A DNA stretch of 64,000 bases, taken from positions 496,001 to 560,000 of the forward strand of contig CP126531.1 in the NCBI GenBank assembly GCA_030167125.1. Direction: 5' to 3'. Both the position numbers and the translations under genes were made by a program. Shown in pieces: positions 20,556-29,639 of this stretch. Source of the stretch: Rhodanobacteraceae bacterium. Its GTDB lineage: Bacteria > Pseudomonadota > Gammaproteobacteria > Xanthomonadales > Rhodanobacteraceae. The first letter of the stretch is position 1. Every line of letters begins with the position of its first letter. Below the pieces are notes generated by a model. The model had not been told where the DNA came from and searched no databases. It saw nothing but the letters and a program-made list of their open reading frames with translations.

Positions 20556-21458
20556 GTGGATTTTGATCCCAATAGCAACGATGCCATCAGCGCGTCTGGG
20601 TGGATCATTCCCGATTGGCCCGCGCCGTCGAACGTACGCGCCGCGGCGGCCACGCGCGAGGGACCACGGCGCGCGCGCCAATCGCCCTACGGATTCAATG
20701 TCGGCACGCGCTGCGGTGACGACCCGAACGCCGTCGCGGAAAACCGCGCGTTCCTGCGCGAAGTCTTGTCGCTGCCGTCGGAACCGCGCTGGTTGCGGCA
20801 AGTACACGGAACGCAGGTTGTTGCGCTCGATCGCCCCCTTCCCAGCCCTCCCCCGCGAGCGGAGGAGGGGGGAAGGCACGCGGCGGCGCCGCCTTCGAAT
20901 TTCCTTCCCCCGGGGGAAGGTGCCCGAAGGGCGGATGGGGGGAATCTTGCGACAAAGCTTGTTGAACCCGAGGCCGACGCCGCCGTGACGCGCACGCCAA
21001 GCGTGGTGCTGGCGATCCAGACCGCCGATTGCCTGCCGGTGTTGTTCTGCTCGGACGACGGCGCCGAAATCGCGGCCGCGCACGCCGGCTGGCGCGGGCT
21101 GTCCGCGGGGGTGCTGGAAGCGACACTCGCCGCGATGCAAACCTCGCGCGAAAACATCATTGCCTGGTTCGGCCCCGCGATCGCCGCGCCGTCCTATGAA
21201 GTCGGCGACGAGGTACGCGATGCATTCCTTGCGCACGATCCCGCCGCGGCGTCTGCGTTCACCGCCACGCGCCCCGGACATTGGTCGTGCGACCTGTACG
21301 CGCTCGCGCGCCAGCGCCTGCAACGCGCGGGCGTCACCCGCATCTTCGGCGGCGGCTTCGACACTTTCACCGATCCGCGCTTGCATTCGTATCGACGTGA
21401 CGGCGCACACAGCGGGCGGATGGTAAGCCTGGTGTGGATGTTGCGAACACCGCGCTGA
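20556..21458 (+). CDS. pgeF: Polyphenol oxidase-family PgeF (YfiH)
   Basis: PgeF/YfiH removes aberrant peptidoglycan precursors carrying L-Ser and has laccase-like copper-site residues. It has about 300 residues. The conserved blocks are IPDWPAPSNVRA, CGDDPNAVAENR, the His in RQVHGTQVV, TADCLPVLF, and HAGWRGLSAGV, which supply the His-Cys-His site. A later block is FGGGFDTFTDPRLHSYRRDGAHSGRM. The start is uncertain: GTG 20556 or GTG 20532 are possible, and no good ribosome-binding site decides it. About 38 residues between VVALD and LVEPEADAAV are encoded by palindromic repeats (20832-20942), including LPPGEGARRADGG, which matches the ileS insert. The catalytic residues are unaffected. Confidence 0.88.
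   Translation: MDFDPNSNDAISASGWIIPDWPAPSNVRAAAATREGPRRARQSPYGFNVGTRCGDDPNAVAENRAFLREVLSLPSEPRWLRQVHGTQVVALDRPLPSPPPRAEEGGRHAAAPPSNFLPPGEGARRADGGNLATKLVEPEADAAVTRTPSVVLAIQTADCLPVLFCSDDGAEIAAAHAGWRGLSAGVLEATLAAMQTSRENIIAWFGPAIAAPSYEVGDEVRDAFLAHDPAAASAFTATRPGHWSCDLYALARQRLQRAGVTRIFGGGFDTFTDPRLHSYRRDGAHSGRMVSLVWMLRTPR
20832..20942 (+). repeat. In-frame palindromic elements inside pgeF
   Basis: The first half contains CCCTCCCCCGC and GGAGGAGGGGGGAAGG, an imperfect hairpin. The second half has the perfect palindrome TTCCCCCGGGGGAA (20905-20918) and then GTGCCCGAAGGGCGGATGGG, the same tail as in the ileS copy. The reading frame stays open across both and no stop is introduced. Confidence 0.85.
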
Positions 21459-21497
21459 AGGCGTAGAACAGCGAGCGTCGAATTCCGGTACTCACCT

Positions 21498-22391
21498 GTG
21501 CGTATCGAAAGTGTCATCGCAGGGTGTGTGGTGCTTGCCGTTGGTTTGCTCATCCAGAGCGCGGCCACGGCGGATGTTGCGCGCCCTTCGAACACGGAAA
21601 TCGAGCAGGCGGTCATTGCGTCCATACCGGCTTGGCACGGCCGGAAAGCCACGATCCTCAAGTATCTCGACTTGACGCAGCCGTTTGCGACGAAGTCCCC
21701 ATGGGCGTTGGTGGTTGCCCAAGATGCCAGACCTGCGCCCGCCGATCTTTCAATGATGGGAAATGCCGGTCCGATAGCCGTGTGCTTCGTCAAAGGTCTC
21801 ACTCCAGGCTGCACCGAAGCCCGAGGTCACGCTGGTGATGACTGGTTCGACATGGCGAACGGACTACGCGCTGCGGCGGTGGTTTTCGCAGGTTCCGGCC
21901 AACCGCTGCTGATGCTGCAGACTCTGTCCGCGCATGGAATGAACGGAAATGCAAACTTCGAAACCAAGCTGTTTCGGTACGACCGCAAGACGGATGATTT
22001 TCGCCCGGTGTTCGTCAACGTCAATGGCGGGACCAACAACAACGCGGCGACGCGGTTCGTCGAGCACGGACCGTTGCAGGGCGACGTGATTATCGACCAT
22101 CCGACCAGCGATGCTCCCTACGCATACTGGATCGAAGTGTACGCGCCCGGGAAATCGGGTCTGTACGCGCGCATCCTGCGCTACCGCAGCATCACGCACT
22201 ACGGAGACGGCAATCCGCTGCCGGTCGCGGATTCCGAGATGCCGGAAATCATGAAGCGTTTGGGTTTCTGGAAGCCTGGTGATGCACTGCCCCTGCCGCC
22301 GCACGCGCCGAGTGGGTGCGCGCCTTTCGTCATGCGCCACGGAGAAGAGTGGTGCAAAACCGACCGCATCGCCTCATCGCCGCAGCAATAG
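21498..22391 (+). CDS. Exported protein of unknown function
   Basis: A 297-residue protein I do not recognise. The N-terminus (MRIESVIAGCVVLAVGLLIQ, then SAATADVA) looks like a signal peptide, so export is likely. It has cysteines at CFVKGLTPGCTE, which could form a disulfide, and at SGCAPF and EWC near the C-terminus. Tandem segments such as GNANFETKLFRYDRKTDDFRPVF suggest a beta-rich fold. The start is GTG 21498; no strong ribosome-binding site is visible. Its end overlaps the convergent ybbP frame by 18 bp. Codon use resembles that of its neighbours, although GC is a little lower. Confidence 0.65.
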   Translation: MRIESVIAGCVVLAVGLLIQSAATADVARPSNTEIEQAVIASIPAWHGRKATILKYLDLTQPFATKSPWALVVAQDARPAPADLSMMGNAGPIAVCFVKGLTPGCTEARGHAGDDWFDMANGLRAAAVVFAGSGQPLLMLQTLSAHGMNGNANFETKLFRYDRKTDDFRPVFVNVNGGTNNNAATRFVEHGPLQGDVIIDHPTSDAPYAYWIEVYAPGKSGLYARILRYRSITHYGDGNPLPVADSEMPEIMKRLGFWKPGDALPLPPHAPSGCAPFVMRHGEEWCKTDRIASSPQQ

Positions 22392-24845
22392 CAGCGGCGA
22401 CGTACGCAGCACCTTGCGCGTTCCCACCAAACCAAGACCGGCAACGACAACCGCAGCGATCACGGCCGCGATAATCAGCGGCGGCCACGGCGGCGCGAAC
22501 GAATGGATGCGGAAGACCGCGCGCGCAAGCCACGCGCCTGCCGCAGCGGATGCGAGGAGCGCGGTCAATCCAGAGATCATGCCCAGCAATCCGAACTCGC
22601 ACAGCGCCGCCTTGCGCAATTGATCGCGGCGCGCGCCGAGGGTGCGCAGCAGCGCGGCTTCGTGGCGGCGTTCGGCGGCGCTCATGGTCAGCGCTGCGGC
22701 CAGCACCAGCGCGCCGGCGAGCAGGCTGAAGGCCAGCACCCAGCGGGCGGCGGCGGTCACTTGTCCGACGATCTGGCGCGCGCGGTCGAGCAGTTCGTCG
22801 ACGTCGATCAGCGACAGGCTGGGGTTGTCGCGCGAGAACGTTGCGAGCGCGGCGGCGTGGCCAGGCGGCAGATAGAAGCTCGCGATCCACGTGTGCGGCA
22901 ACGCTTCGCCGTGTGCCGGGTCGAGCATCACGAAGAAGTTGACGTTGAAGCGGCTCCAGTCGACCTCGCGGATGCTGGTGAGGCGCGCGTCGATGCGCTG
23001 GTCGCCCACGAGGAACGCAAGTCTGTCGCCGAGCTTCAGGCCGAAACGCCGCACCCACGCGACGTCCAGCGAGACCTGTGCATCGTGCGCGTCCGGCGCA
23101 AACCATCGACCGTCGATCACTCGGTTCGCCGGCGGCAGCGCGCGGCTCCACGATAGGCGTACCTGTTGCGAGGCTTCCTGGCTCAAGTCCTGGCCGCGGA
23201 AGGGTACGCGCTCGACATCCACGCCGTTGATGGAAACCAGCTTGCCGACCGCGACCGGCATGTCGTTGAAGCGCGTCGCGCCGAGCTTGTCCAATGCTTC
23301 GCGCACGCCGGCGCGCTGCGCATCCTGCACGTTGACCACGAACCAGTTCGGTGTGTCGGACGGCAGCTCGCGCCGCCAGTTGTCGAGCAAGGCCGGCGCG
23401 ACCACCGCGAGCAGCAGCAGCGCGGTCAGGCCCAGCGAAATCGCGCAGGATTGCAAAAGGCTCAAGCCGCGTCGTCGCGTCAATGCGCTGACGCCCAGCC
23501 GCAGCGCCGGATTCAGGCGCACCGCGTAGCGGCGGATGAGCCACAGGACCGCGAACGTCAGCAGCGCGGTGAACGCGGCGGCGCCGGCGAGGCACGCCGC
23601 GAGCACGCCCGCGATCTTCCAGCTGCCGGTTTCCAGCGCGATCAATCCGACCGCCACCAGCACCGGCAGCGAGTACAAAAGATCGAAACGCCGAGGTGCG
23701 TGTTTGGCGTTGCGGCGGAACACCGCGACCGGCGGAATCGACTTCAACCGTGCCAGCGGCGGCAGCGCGAATCCGGCGAGCACGGCGAGACCGATGCCAG
23801 CCGCAGCGAACGCGGGACCGAACGGCAGCGGTGCGCGTTGCGCAGATGCTGGCAGCAGGTCGTGCGCATACACGAACGCCGCGGAAGCGAGCCCCAGCGC
23901 GACACCCGCACCGATCAACGCCGCAATCACGGCCGGAACCGCCAGCGTCCACGCGAGGCTGCCGAACGCGAACCGCGATGACGCGCCCAGCGCGCGCAGC
24001 AGCGCGATCTCGTCGGTCTTGCGGCGCGCGTAGCGCTGCGCCGACAGCGCGACCGCGATGCCGGCCAGCAGCGCGGCAAGCAGCGCCGCGAGCCGTAGGA
24101 ACGAACCCGCGCGATCGAACGCGACGGCCAGTCGTTGCTGCACTTCTTCCGGCGTCACTATGTGCGCGTCCGCAGGCAGATGCGCCTTGGCCCACGCGCG
24201 ATACGCGTCCACGCCGGACACGCTGCCCGCGACCAGCAGGCGATGCCGCGCGCGGCTGCCGGTGCCGAGCAGGCCGACCCTTTGCGCATCGGCCAGCGCC
24301 ATCACCGCGCGCGGCGCCAGCGCGATCAGGTCGCCGCCACTGGGTTGCTGGCCGAGTTCACCCGCGATTGCGAGCTCCATGCCGCCGACCTGCACGCGAT
24401 CGCCGACTTTGAGTTGCAGCGACACCAGCGCTCGGTGGTCGAGATAAATCGAACCCGCAGGCGGCGCGTGCGTGACGCGGTCCGGAGCGACGATCAATTT
24501 CCCGCGCAGCGGCCACGCGCCATCGCCGGCCGTGACCGACAGCAATTGGCTGCGGTCGCCGGCGAACGCGACGCTGGGAAAATCAGCCAGCATGCTCGTC
24601 TGCAGCCCGCGTGTTTGCGCGCGTTGCACGAAGGTCGCCGGCAACGGCGTCGCCGCATCGATGCCGAGGTCGCCGCCGATCAATTCCGCCGCGCTCATCA
24701 GCACCGCGCGCTGCACGCGCGCGGCCAGCGTGCCGACCGCGCCCAGCGCGATCACCGACAGCAGCAACGCCGCGATGAGCGTGCGCAGTTCCGGCAGGCG
24801 CCATTCGCGCCGCAGCGTGCGCCAGGCGTGGCGTGAACCGATCAC
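22374..24845 (-). CDS. ybbP: FtsX-type ABC permease YbbP
   Basis: An 823-residue inner-membrane permease of the FtsX/MacB class, with the ten-segment double-FtsX architecture of YbbP. Membrane segments are visible near residues 22-44, 258-285, 305-330 and 355-380, then again in the middle (about 400-450 and 475-500) and in the last 170 residues. FtsX-type signatures are DEIALLRALGASSRF and HEAALLRTLGARRDQL. Large periplasmic loops separate the segments. The start overlaps the stop of ybbA by 4 bp. YbbAP transporters are thought to move lipophilic or protein substrates in the envelope; the substrate is not known. Confidence 0.9.
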   Translation of the reverse strand: MIGSRHAWRTLRREWRLPELRTLIAALLLSVIALGAVGTLAARVQRAVLMSAAELIGGDLGIDAATPLPATFVQRAQTRGLQTSMLADFPSVAFAGDRSQLLSVTAGDGAWPLRGKLIVAPDRVTHAPPAGSIYLDHRALVSLQLKVGDRVQVGGMELAIAGELGQQPSGGDLIALAPRAVMALADAQRVGLLGTGSRARHRLLVAGSVSGVDAYRAWAKAHLPADAHIVTPEEVQQRLAVAFDRAGSFLRLAALLAALLAGIAVALSAQRYARRKTDEIALLRALGASSRFAFGSLAWTLAVPAVIAALIGAGVALGLASAAFVYAHDLLPASAQRAPLPFGPAFAAAGIGLAVLAGFALPPLARLKSIPPVAVFRRNAKHAPRRFDLLYSLPVLVAVGLIALETGSWKIAGVLAACLAGAAAFTALLTFAVLWLIRRYAVRLNPALRLGVSALTRRRGLSLLQSCAISLGLTALLLLAVVAPALLDNWRRELPSDTPNWFVVNVQDAQRAGVREALDKLGATRFNDMPVAVGKLVSINGVDVERVPFRGQDLSQEASQQVRLSWSRALPPANRVIDGRWFAPDAHDAQVSLDVAWVRRFGLKLGDRLAFLVGDQRIDARLTSIREVDWSRFNVNFFVMLDPAHGEALPHTWIASFYLPPGHAAALATFSRDNPSLSLIDVDELLDRARQIVGQVTAAARWVLAFSLLAGALVLAAALTMSAAERRHEAALLRTLGARRDQLRKAALCEFGLLGMISGLTALLASAAAGAWLARAVFRIHSFAPPWPPLIIAAVIAAVVVAGLGLVGTRKVLRTSPLLLLRR

Positions 24846-25513
24846 GCGTGCGCCCGCAGGCGGCCGTCCACGAGATCGAATACCCGCGCGCAGCGCGCCG
24901 CCATCGCGGGATCGTGCGTGACGATCACCAGCGTGGTGTGGTGTTCGCGGTTGAGCGCGAACAACAGGTCGGCGATCGCGTCCCGCGAATGATGATCGAG
25001 GTTGCCGGTGGGTTCGTCCGCGAACAGGATGCTTGGTGAGTGCACGAAGGCGCGCGCAATCGCGACGCGCTGCTGTTCGCCGCCGGACAACTGATATGGG
25101 TAATGTGCGCCGCGTTCGGCGAGGCCCACCGCCGCCAGTGCCGCGCGTGCACGCACCGACGCATCGGCGGTGCCGTCGAGTTCCAGCGGCAGCAACACGT
25201 TTTCTTCGGCGGTCAGCGCGGGCAGCAAATGGAACGACTGGAACACGAAGCCGACCAGCTTCAAACGCAAGCGCGCGCGCGCTTCCTCGTCCATGGTTTC
25301 GAGTGAGTGGCCGCCCAGACGCACGCTGCCGTGGCTTGGCAGGTCCAATCCGGCCAGCAACCCGAGCAGCGTGGTCTTGCCCGAACCCGAGGCGCCGGTG
25401 ATCGCCACGGTTTCCCCGGCATTCACTTCCAGGCTGACATCGTCAAGAATGCCGAGGCGGCCGGCCGGTCCTTCGACGTGCTTGCCCAAACCCGTCGCGG
25501 AAATCAATGCCAT
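24842..25513 (-). CDS. ybbA: ABC transporter ATPase YbbA
   Basis: A 223-residue ATPase of the MacB/LolD class, partner of YbbP. Walker A is GASGSGKTT near residue 44, the Q-loop [18 protein letters not shown] is typical of this class, the signature is [14 protein letters not shown], and Walker B is [12 protein letters not shown], with THDP as the H-loop. ATG 25513 on this strand is part of CATG, shared with the divergent tesA start. So the two genes have no intergenic space, and each upstream control region lies inside the other gene. Confidence 0.95.
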   Translation of the reverse strand: MALISATGLGKHVEGPAGRLGILDDVSLEVNAGETVAITGASGSGKTTLLGLLAGLDLPSHGSVRLGGHSLETMDEEARARLRLKLVGFVFQSFHLLPALTAEENVLLPLELDGTADASVRARAALAAVGLAERGAHYPYQLSGGEQQRVAIARAFVHSPSILFADEPTGNLDHHSRDAIADLLFALNREHHTTLVIVTHDPAMAARCARVFDLVDGRLRAHA

Positions 25514-26258
25514 GTCTGTCCGGTTGCCGTCGTGCATCCTGCTGTCATCCATCGTGTTGTGCCTGCTGTTGCCGCTGCGCGTGTCGGCGGCGGCCGCGCC
25601 GCGCACGATCCTGTTGCTGGGGGATTCGCTGTCGGCCGCCCACAATATCGAATTGCAGGCGGCGTGGCCCGCGTTGCTGGAGAAACGTCTGGCCGATATG
25701 CGTCCGCCGTGGCAGCTCGTCAATGCCAGCATCAGCGGCGAGACCACGTCGTCCGGATTGACGCGCCTGCCGGGTTTGCTCAAGCAATACCATCCCGCGC
25801 TGGTGATCCTGGAACTGGGCGCCAACGACGGCTTGCGCGGCCTGCCGCTCGCGGAAATCAGCGCCAACCTTGCGGCGCTGATTGCGCAGTGCCGCGATGC
25901 AGGTGCCAAGGTCTTGCTGCTCGGCATCGAATTGCCGGTGAACTACGGCCCGCGTTATCGCGACGGCTTGCGTGGGATTTATGCCGATCTCGCGCGGCAG
26001 GACCGTACCGGACTTGTGCCGTTCCTGTTGCAGGGCATCGCGCTCGATCCCGCGTTGATGCAGCCCGATGGCCTGCATCCCGTCGCCGCCGCGCAAGCGC
26101 GCGTGCTCGGCAACGTGTGGGCGGCACTGGCGCCGATGATCGGTGCTGCGCCGAAGGTAAAACCAGAGCACCGCCAGCAACACCCGAGAGTGTCTGCTTT
26201 GGCCCCCTCTCCCCCAACAGTTTCATCGTTGGGGGAGAGGGCTGGGGTGAGGGGGTAA
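25512..26258 (+). CDS. tesA: TesA-type multifunctional acyl-CoA thioesterase / arylesterase
   Basis: A 248-residue periplasmic SGNH hydrolase. The signal peptide runs to about residue 26 (RVSA-AAAP). The motifs are LLGDSLSAAHNIE with catalytic Ser, ISGETTSSGLTRLPGLLKQY, LGANDGLRGLPL with the block III Asn, and PDGLHPVAAAQ with catalytic Asp-His. The start ATG 25512 overlaps the ybbA start on the other strand. Residues after about 217 do not belong to the family. The final 18 codons (APSPPTVSSLGERAGVRG) are a palindromic repeat, and the stop codon lies at its end. Confidence 0.93.
   Translation: MSVRLPSCILLSSIVLCLLLPLRVSAAAAPRTILLLGDSLSAAHNIELQAAWPALLEKRLADMRPPWQLVNASISGETTSSGLTRLPGLLKQYHPALVILELGANDGLRGLPLAEISANLAALIAQCRDAGAKVLLLGIELPVNYGPRYRDGLRGIYADLARQDRTGLVPFLLQGIALDPALMQPDGLHPVAAAQARVLGNVWAALAPMIGAAPKVKPEHRQQHPRVSALAPSPPTVSSLGERAGVRG
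26200..26258 (+). repeat. CCCTCTCCCCC palindrome forming the 3' end of tesA
   Basis: Perfect 14-bp arms at 26205-26218 and 26228-26241, tail GGTGAGGGGG. The TAA at 26256-26258 ends tesA exactly after the element. It belongs to the same family as 18508-18566. Confidence 0.9.
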
Positions 26259-26299
26259 ACACGAGCACAAACCCTGGGCCATCAAAGTTACGGTGTGTT

Positions 26300-26354
26300 C
26301 GCCCCCTCACCCAACCCTCTCCCCCGAGCAAAACGGCTGCTCGGGGGAGAGGGC
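26300..26354. repeat. CCCTCTCCCCC palindrome between tesA and otsA
   Basis: Arms of 16 bp at 26315-26330 and 26338-26353 are perfectly complementary, and a CCCCCTCACCC flank faces the copy at 26200. The two copies face each other across the convergent tesA/otsA junction, which has no gene. Confidence 0.85.
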
Positions 26355-26361
26355 TTGAACG

Positions 26362-27720
26362 TCAGTTTCCCAGCGCCTCGAGGAACCCCCGCCGCCACGC
26401 GCCGATGTCGTGTTTCGAAATGTGTTCGAACATCGCGGCCCAGCGTTCGCGGCGTTCTTCCAGCGGCATCGTCAATCCCTGTTCGATGCCTTCGACCAGC
26501 CCTTCGGGATCGTAGGGATTCACCAGCACGGCCTGCGGCAATTCGCCCGCGGCGCCGGCGAAGCGCGACAGCACCAGCGCGCCGGGATCGTCGGGCGGTT
26601 GCGCGGCGACGAATTCCTTGGCGACCAGGTTCATGCCGTCGCGCAGCGGCGTCACCAGCGCGAGGTCCGCGATGCGGTAGAAGCCCGCGAGCGTGCGCTG
26701 CGCGAAGCTGCGATTGACGTAGCGGATCGGCACCCAGTCGGGTTCCGCATAGCGGCCGTTGGTGGCGCCGGCGGAGCGTTCCAGCTTGGAGCGCAGCTCG
26801 CGGTATTCCGGCACTTCCTCGCGCGAAGGCGGCGCGATCTGCAGGAACGACACGCGCGAGCGCCAGTCGTGATGCTCGGCCAGGAAACGCCCGAACGCTT
26901 CGAAGCGCCGCGGCAGGCCCTTGGAATAATCCAGCCGGTCCACGCCGACCGCCAGCGCGCGTCCGCTGAGGCTCGCGCGCAGGTTGCGGATGGTGGCGCT
27001 GGCCGCGGCGGCTTGCGACTGCCGCGCCACCTCGGCGGTGTCGATGCTGATCGGGAATGGCGCGATGCGCGTGCGGCGTTCGCCCAGCACCACGAAATCG
27101 CCGCTCCGTTCCGCGCCCAGCACGTCGACGAAATAGTCCGCCAGCGCGTGCGCATCGTCCCGGTTCTGCACGCCGACGAGGTCGCAGGCGCTCAACGTCG
27201 CGATCAAGTCGGCGTGGCAGGGCAGGTTGATCAGCAGTTCGCGCGGCGGCAGCGGGATGTGCAGGAAGAAGCCGATGCGCGAGCCGATGCCGCGCGCGCG
27301 CAGTTCCGACGCCAGCGGAATCAGATGGTAATCGTGGATCCAGATGCGGTCGTCCGCGCGCAGCAGCGGCGCGAGCTTTTCCGCGAACAGTTTGTTGACC
27401 TGCCGGTAGCCCGCGTACTGCGCGCGGCTGTACTGCATCATCGTCGGCTGGAAATGCAGCAGCGGCCACAGCGTGCGGTTGGCGAAACCGAGGTAGTAGG
27501 TTTCGTATTCCTCGCGGGTCAGGTCCAGCAGCGCGTAATCGATGTTGCCCGCGCGTTCGCGATGCAACGCGCGTTCGTTGTGCGCGACGCGCTTGCCGCT
27601 CCAGCCGAACCATAGCCCGCCGTGTTCCTTCAGCGCCGCGCGCATGGCCGCCGCAAGTCCGCCGGCGCGCGCTTCCCTCGGCTGCGCCACGCGGTTGGAC
27701 ACGACGACCAATCGGCTCAT
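26362..27720 (-). CDS. otsA: Trehalose-6-phosphate synthase
   Basis: Makes trehalose-6-phosphate from UDP-glucose and glucose-6-phosphate. It has 452 residues (GT20). Visible motifs are SNRVAQP at the N-terminus, [31 protein letters not shown] and [18 protein letters not shown] with the catalytic region, and [17 protein letters not shown] near the C-terminus. The start ATG 27720 overlaps the stop of the GH15 gene by 4 bp (the operon runs otsB, GH15, otsA on this strand). Trehalose is an osmoprotectant, so stress regulation is likely, but no promoter is clear. Confidence 0.96.
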   Translation of the reverse strand: MSRLVVVSNRVAQPREARAGGLAAAMRAALKEHGGLWFGWSGKRVAHNERALHRERAGNIDYALLDLTREEYETYYLGFANRTLWPLLHFQPTMMQYSRAQYAGYRQVNKLFAEKLAPLLRADDRIWIHDYHLIPLASELRARGIGSRIGFFLHIPLPPRELLINLPCHADLIATLSACDLVGVQNRDDAHALADYFVDVLGAERSGDFVVLGERRTRIAPFPISIDTAEVARQSQAAAASATIRNLRASLSGRALAVGVDRLDYSKGLPRRFEAFGRFLAEHHDWRSRVSFLQIAPPSREEVPEYRELRSKLERSAGATNGRYAEPDWVPIRYVNRSFAQRTLAGFYRIADLALVTPLRDGMNLVAKEFVAAQPPDDPGALVLSRFAGAAGELPQAVLVNPYDPEGLVEGIEQGLTMPLEERRERWAAMFEHISKHDIGAWRRGFLEALGN

Positions 27721-29621
27721 ACCACGTCGCTCCACTTCGTGGACAGGCCACGCGCGGCGTTGATCAGGCCGACCATCGAATACGTCTGCGGGAAGTTGCC
27801 CCACAGCTCGCCGGTGTTGGGGTCGTAGTCTTCCGACAACAGGCCGAGCGGGTTGCGGATCGCCAGCAGTTTCTCGAACAGCTTGCGCGCGTCGTCGGTG
27901 CGGCCGATCGCGATCAGCGCTTCCACGTACCAGAAATTGCACACGAGGAAACTGGTCTCGGGCGCGCCGAAATCATCCGGGTGCGCATAGCGCAGCAGGA
28001 AGCCGTCGCGCATCAGCGTCTTGCCGACTGCCTCGACGGTCTTGACGAAGCGCGGATCATCGGCGCTGACGAAACGCAGCCCTTCCAGCAGCAGCAGGCT
28101 GGCATCGAGCTGGTCGCTGCCGAACGATTCCACGAAGTAGCCGTCCTTGTGCACGGCGTGGCGCAGGATCTTCTTCCTGATCGCGTCCGCGCGCTTGCGC
28201 CAGAACCTCACGCGATCATCGAGCTTCAGCCACGCGCCGATGTTGGCCAGCCGGTCGCAGGCCACCCAGCACATCACCGCGGAGTAGGTGTGCACCGATT
28301 TGCGCCCGCGCAGTTCCCACAGGCCGGCGTCGGGCTTGTCGTGCAGGCGCCACGCCGCCTCGCCGCAGCGCTCGAGGCGGCGGTATTCCACTTCGCCCGC
28401 GATCTTCGTCAAGCGCTGGTCGCAGAACATCTGCGTGGCCGCCAGCACCACGCTGCCGTAGATGTCGTTCTGCTGCTGCTTCCAGGCTTCGTTGCCGACC
28501 CGCACCGGACCCATGCCGCGGTAGCCGGCCAGCGTGGCTTCCTCGCGTTCCGGCAGTTCGTCCTGGAAATGGATGCCGTACACCGGCGTCATGTTGCCGT
28601 CTTCCTTGACCGCGAGATTGAAGATGTAGCGCACGTACTCTTCCATGCTGCGCGTGGCGCTCAATCGATTCAGCGCGCGCACCGACAAGGCGGCGTCGCG
28701 CGGCCAGCAGTAGCGGTAATCCCAAGTGCGCACGGTGCCGGGCGCTTCCGGGATCGACGTCGTCATCGCCGCGGTGATCGCGCCGGTGCCTTCGTACTGG
28801 CACAGCTTCAACGTGATCGCGGCGCGGATCACCGCTTCCTGCCATTCGGCGGGAATCGACAGATAGCGCGACCACTCGTGCCAGTAGTCGAGCGTCGATT
28901 CCATGGCTTCCCGGAAGTAGTGCCCCGCGGATTGGTGCAGCGTCTCGTCGGTGCCCAGCACGATGTGCACGTCGTGGTCGAGCAGGAACGGCAGGCCATC
29001 GCGCAGCATCGGCAGTTGCGTGTCGGTGGTGGCGCGCAGCACCAGCGGATCGAGCAGGTAGCGCACGTGGTTGGAGCCGAAGGTCTGTTCCGGCTTGCGC
29101 CCGCCGTAGCCGGTCAGCGGTTTCAGCCGCAGCGCGATGCGCGGCGAGCCCGCCAGCGGGCGCACGCGGCGCAGGATCTGCATCGGGTGGAAGGTGCGGC
29201 CGTGTTGCTTGTAGCGCGGCGCGAAATCGGTGATCTCGATCTGCGCGCCATCCCTGTCGGTGAGCGTGGTCACCAGCACCGCGCTGTTGTCGAGGTAGCG
29301 CTGGTGGCTCTTCGTTTCGCTCTCCAGCACGATGTCGAAGAAGCCGGCGTCGGCGAATCGCGGCGACAGCAGCGCGCAGAACACCGGATCGCCGTCGAAC
29401 GCTGGCACGCAATGCCACACGATGCTGCCGCGCGCGTCGATCAGCGCGTTGATGGTGCCGTTGCCGATGATGCCGAGGTCGAGGCTGGCGCGCTCACCGG
29501 GTCTGGCGGATTGCTTCGACGGCGATCGGGCGGCCGGGCCGCTCGGCGGCCATGCGGGTCCCGCCTTGGCCGTGCGGGATTTCACCGGTTTCTTCTTGCG
29601 GGTTTTTTCTGCCAAGGCCAT
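27717..29621 (-). CDS. GH15 family glycoside hydrolase (glucoamylase or trehalase type)
   Basis: A 634-residue GH15 protein. An N-terminal basic linker of about 45 residues precedes a beta-sandwich region (LGIIGNGTINALIDARGSIV) and then the (alpha/alpha)6 barrel. The motif TVRTWDYRYCWPRDAALSVR contains the catalytic-region Asp, and the second part contains GLLSEDYDPNTGELWGNFPQTYSM with the second acid. Many members are glucoamylases; mycobacterial members act as trehalases. Position between otsB and otsA makes a trehalose-related role plausible. Activity is not provable from sequence. Its stop overlaps the otsA start by 4 bp. Confidence 0.9.
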   Translation of the reverse strand: MALAEKTRKKKPVKSRTAKAGPAWPPSGPAARSPSKQSARPGERASLDLGIIGNGTINALIDARGSIVWHCVPAFDGDPVFCALLSPRFADAGFFDIVLESETKSHQRYLDNSAVLVTTLTDRDGAQIEITDFAPRYKQHGRTFHPMQILRRVRPLAGSPRIALRLKPLTGYGGRKPEQTFGSNHVRYLLDPLVLRATTDTQLPMLRDGLPFLLDHDVHIVLGTDETLHQSAGHYFREAMESTLDYWHEWSRYLSIPAEWQEAVIRAAITLKLCQYEGTGAITAAMTTSIPEAPGTVRTWDYRYCWPRDAALSVRALNRLSATRSMEEYVRYIFNLAVKEDGNMTPVYGIHFQDELPEREEATLAGYRGMGPVRVGNEAWKQQQNDIYGSVVLAATQMFCDQRLTKIAGEVEYRRLERCGEAAWRLHDKPDAGLWELRGRKSVHTYSAVMCWVACDRLANIGAWLKLDDRVRFWRKRADAIRKKILRHAVHKDGYFVESFGSDQLDASLLLLEGLRFVSADDPRFVKTVEAVGKTLMRDGFLLRYAHPDDFGAPETSFLVCNFWYVEALIAIGRTDDARKLFEKLLAIRNPLGLLSEDYDPNTGELWGNFPQTYSMVGLINAARGLSTKWSDVV

Positions 29622-29639
29622 CTCCTTGTGTCGTAGTTT

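Noticed and set aside
18609..21410. Extended 933-residue reading frame containing BamD
   Set aside because: Only the last 280 residues match BamD, with its own signal peptide at 19451. The rest is antisense to rluD and pgeF.
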